This document shows, piece after piece, positions 61,655 to 64,000 of a stretch of DNA of 64,000 nucleotides (positions are counted from its first letter, which is position 1; the number at the start of each line of letters is the position of its first letter). This DNA comes from a candidate division Zixibacteria bacterium HGW-Zixibacteria-1 (GTDB lineage: Bacteria > Zixibacteria > MSB-5A5 > GN15 > PGXB01): contig PGXB01000002.1 of NCBI GenBank assembly GCA_002838945.1, forward strand, positions 213,474 to 277,473, given 5' to 3'. Both the position numbers and the translations under genes were made by a program. The notes under the pieces were generated by a model. The model saw nothing but the letters and a program-made list of their open reading frames with translations, searched no databases and was not told the DNA's origin.

Positions 61655-63994
61655 CTAATAAGGATTTCCGCAGATTGGCTGACCGTCATGATAGATATAG
61701 TCTATCAAAATTGTAATATCAATCAGGTTGACCAGCAGATCGCAATTGCAGTCCCCCACTGATTTCATTGGTTTGGGTTCCAACCCGCCCTTATAAAGAT
61801 ATTTTATCAAATAGGCGATATCCAGAATATTCAATGACCCGTTCCAGTCGGCATCACCGTAGAATTTCCAGATGCTTATATCGAGTACGAGCGGGTACGG
61901 CGAATTGCTGGCCGAATCGGAAACTATAAGGGCAGTATCCTTATAATAGCCAAACGTCATCCCATAACCATTTGGCATCAATCTGAGATTCCAGGGATAG
62001 GCTTCTTCCTGTTCCTCATCTTTGACGTCAATGCCAAAATCCATCCAGGGCATATCTTCCTGAATGTACCAGTCCATGCATCCGGGATGGACATTATTAA
62101 GAGTGACAAAGAACTGCCGGCCCACCCGGTTTTCCTGCGCATAAAAACTGAGGTTATTACGATTCAGGTAAATCAGAGGGGCAATATCGGTTTCTTTTAT
62201 CGTGAGTGTCAGCGTCAGCGATTCCGGGGTATTGACGGCATTATAAGCCGAAATGACAATAGTATCATAATAGACGCCCGGGAGCATGTTTTTGTAATCA
62301 AATGACAGCGTGATTATTTTCGGGGCCAGGGCGGAAGTGTCACTTGGTATGAGCCAGTCGGAATTCCAGCTTAAATCGAAGGTGAAAGGCACGGAACCGC
62401 CATTGTAAACCGTGAAAAACGGCGGCGGCGGTGGATTCATTCCCTGCCCGCATTCATAAAGGGCGGCATTAATGGTATCTTTGCTGACAATAATTTTGGC
62501 CGGATCCGAATAACAATGATAATCAAGAATCAGCATCTGCGGCGAATTGGGCGCCTCAAGAGAATACGCCCAAATAGTATCAGTGTAAGACATCGAAAAT
62601 CCGCAGTAAACTGAATCAAAAGTAATCGCCACCAATTGCGGCACCGCTCCGGAATCGGGCGTCAAAGAGGCAATCCGTGGTGAGTTTTCCTCAAGGTAAA
62701 AATTCATGGCTCCGGCGCCACCATTGTAAACCTCAAAATAACGGGTTTCCGGGACCGGCGTATCGGAATCGACCGCCACGAACATATAGCCGGGATTCAA
62801 GCCGAGAATCGGCAAACTGGATGCAACCTGAAGTCTGACCGCCGCCTTTTGCGGAGTGTTGGTGGCCCCGGGCGCGGAAACCACAACAGTATCATAATAA
62901 AAACCGTAGGAAAGCCCGGTTATATCCACTGACAGCGTTATCACGCCATAATCCACCCCGCTGCTGGGGGTCAATGTCAGCCAGCTCTTGCTCTTGGTGG
63001 CGGTCCAGTTAAGCGTTCCCCCGCCGATGTTGTCCACAGTAAGATACTGGTCCGAGGGATTGGCGGAATCAACAATGGCGTTAAAACTAAAAAATGTCTG
63101 CGATAGGTCAATGGTTGCAGGCGGCTCGGATAATATCAGATGAATCGGGATCAGAACCGGATTATTGGTAGCATTGGGATCGCTGACCGTAATGGTATCA
63201 TAGTAATTACCCGCCCCAAGGCCGATGGTATTAACAAACACCTGAACATTGGAAGGTGCAGTACCAAAAGCGGGTGACATTCCCACCCACGATGAATTCC
63301 AGGCGGCCGTCCAGTTGAGGGTTCCGACGCCGGTGTTGGTAATATGCAGAAGCTGAGCGCTGGGGGCTGATTGACCGGCGGTCCCTTCAAATAGAAAACT
63401 TCCAGGAGCGACACTTATTTCGGGATCTTCCGGCATTACTCCAATTTCCCAGCAGTAAGGGCCGTTGAAAGTGGTGGAAAAATCAAAAAGCCAGTCAAAT
63501 TTCCCCGGCGGTACCTGGTTGGGAATACTGCAGGAATCAATACAGAAAATACCCTCCTGATTGATCTGAAGGGCAAATTGAATGTTTTTTTGCTCTCCCA
63601 GACCAAACGGCCATCCCGAAATCGATACGGCCGTATGATTAATAGTATCACCCAGATTACCGTCAAAATTGAAACCGGTCCATTGGTTCAGAACCGACCA
63701 ATAAGACAGGAAAGATGGTGACATCGTAATGGAGTTAAATGGCCCCAAACCACCCACATCCCTGTGAGTCACGGTGGTTATGCCCTGGGGGCTGTAAAAG
63801 ACGAAGGGCATACTGTAGCCAAGGTGCTCGGTGCCGTCATTGTTATTCATATAAATATCCACGGTAAATGGCTGTCCGATTTCAACCAGTCCGGGGAGAA
63901 GTAGCGGCGAGGCTTTGGCGCTGATAACCGCAGCCTGGCTCTGAATTGTCAAAATCATTAAAAGGATTGGAAGAAGCAGCAAATAACGCTTCAT
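61655..63994 (-). CDS. Secreted cohesin-like/Ig-repeat protein with dockerin-like C-terminus
   Basis: A 779-residue exported protein (signal peptide MKRYLLLLPILLMILTIQSQA). Residues ~20-190 look cohesin-like (GQPFTVDIYMNNNDGTEHLGYSMPFVFYSP). Then come five or so beta-sandwich repeats of ~95 residues of BACON type, each with an F-x-W-T-A..S-W or similar strand and Y-Y-D-T-I-x-V-S (GVGTLNWTAAWNSSWVGMSP, GGGTLNWTATKSKSWLTLTP). Two dockerin-like repeats end it (YGDADWNGSLNILDIAYLIKYLYKGG, CDLLVNLIDITILIDYI). No catalytic motif: a scaffold or surface adhesin is likely. ATG 63994 is close to the window edge; its ribosome-binding site is outside, so a start further upstream is possible. Confidence 0.7.
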   Translation of the reverse strand: MKRYLLLLPILLMILTIQSQAAVISAKASPLLLPGLVEIGQPFTVDIYMNNNDGTEHLGYSMPFVFYSPQGITTVTHRDVGGLGPFNSITMSPSFLSYWSVLNQWTGFNFDGNLGDTINHTAVSISGWPFGLGEQKNIQFALQINQEGIFCIDSCSIPNQVPPGKFDWLFDFSTTFNGPYCWEIGVMPEDPEISVAPGSFLFEGTAGQSAPSAQLLHITNTGVGTLNWTAAWNSSWVGMSPAFGTAPSNVQVFVNTIGLGAGNYYDTITVSDPNATNNPVLIPIHLILSEPPATIDLSQTFFSFNAIVDSANPSDQYLTVDNIGGGTLNWTATKSKSWLTLTPSSGVDYGVITLSVDITGLSYGFYYDTVVVSAPGATNTPQKAAVRLQVASSLPILGLNPGYMFVAVDSDTPVPETRYFEVYNGGAGAMNFYLEENSPRIASLTPDSGAVPQLVAITFDSVYCGFSMSYTDTIWAYSLEAPNSPQMLILDYHCYSDPAKIIVSKDTINAALYECGQGMNPPPPPFFTVYNGGSVPFTFDLSWNSDWLIPSDTSALAPKIITLSFDYKNMLPGVYYDTIVISAYNAVNTPESLTLTLTIKETDIAPLIYLNRNNLSFYAQENRVGRQFFVTLNNVHPGCMDWYIQEDMPWMDFGIDVKDEEQEEAYPWNLRLMPNGYGMTFGYYKDTALIVSDSASNSPYPLVLDISIWKFYGDADWNGSLNILDIAYLIKYLYKGGLEPKPMKSVGDCNCDLLVNLIDITILIDYIYHDGQPICGNPY

Positions 63995-64000
63995 AATCAC

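Overview
The window reads as chromosomal DNA from a diderm, largely anaerobic or fermentative bacterium of the FCB (Fibrobacteres-Chlorobi-Bacteroidetes) sphere. Pointers are LPS-type glycosyltransferases with an MsbA-like flippase, a secreted protein with a T9SS/FlgD-Ig-like C-terminal module, secreted proteins ending in dockerin-like repeats, and a large single-chain pyruvate:ferredoxin oxidoreductase. A Zixibacteria-like lineage is my best guess from the secreted-protein style; no rRNA or marker tree is available here. I see no insertion sequence, prophage, CRISPR array, rRNA or tRNA.

Layout. 1-2.3 kb: tail of a MnmA/ThiI-like gene, a candidate small RNA, and a cohesin-like secreted protein behind a long structured leader. 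2.3-6.5 kb (+): OPT transporter translationally coupled to a GT39-like/TPR membrane protein. 6.5-23.2 kb (-): sixteen co-directional genes running from an MBL hydrolase through PHP phosphatase, alkyladenine glycosylase, glutamate dehydrogenase, M50 protease, DUF4292-like lipoprotein, MsbA-like flippase, GT9, GT2, GT4, Rel, GT-C enzyme, zinc-ribbon/TPR, ComF and Xer to a GGDEF-like protein. 23.4-35 kb (+): prfB with its programmed frameshift, pta, flotillin, an aminotransferase fused to a PEPCK-like domain, ndk, a divergent ATP-type PEPCK-like protein, FmdB-like zinc ribbon, FAD oxidase and citrate synthase.

35-44.6 kb (-): two sensor histidine kinases, then (upstream on the same strand) trxB, an NDUFA9-like epimerase, cobO and an FAD/Fe-S lactate- or glycolate-type dehydrogenase. 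44.7-51.7 kb (+): Rrf2 regulator, dcd, PFOR, an outer-membrane-like protein and a TolB-like beta-propeller. 51.7-64 kb (-): pepA, HDOD protein, pseudokinase-REC protein, miaB, and two secreted dockerin-bearing proteins, one an M1 peptidase.

How it fits together. PFOR and Pta link pyruvate, acetyl-CoA and acetyl phosphate; citrate synthase, aspartate-type aminotransferase and PEPCK-like proteins sit around oxaloacetate, with NDK between the last two. The most unusual items are the aminotransferase/PEPCK-like fusion and its operon, the pair of damaged signalling proteins at 53.4-57.7 kb, the cohesin/dockerin-like secreted set, and two structured RNAs on the minus strand ending in U-tracts (592-714 and 39097-39174).
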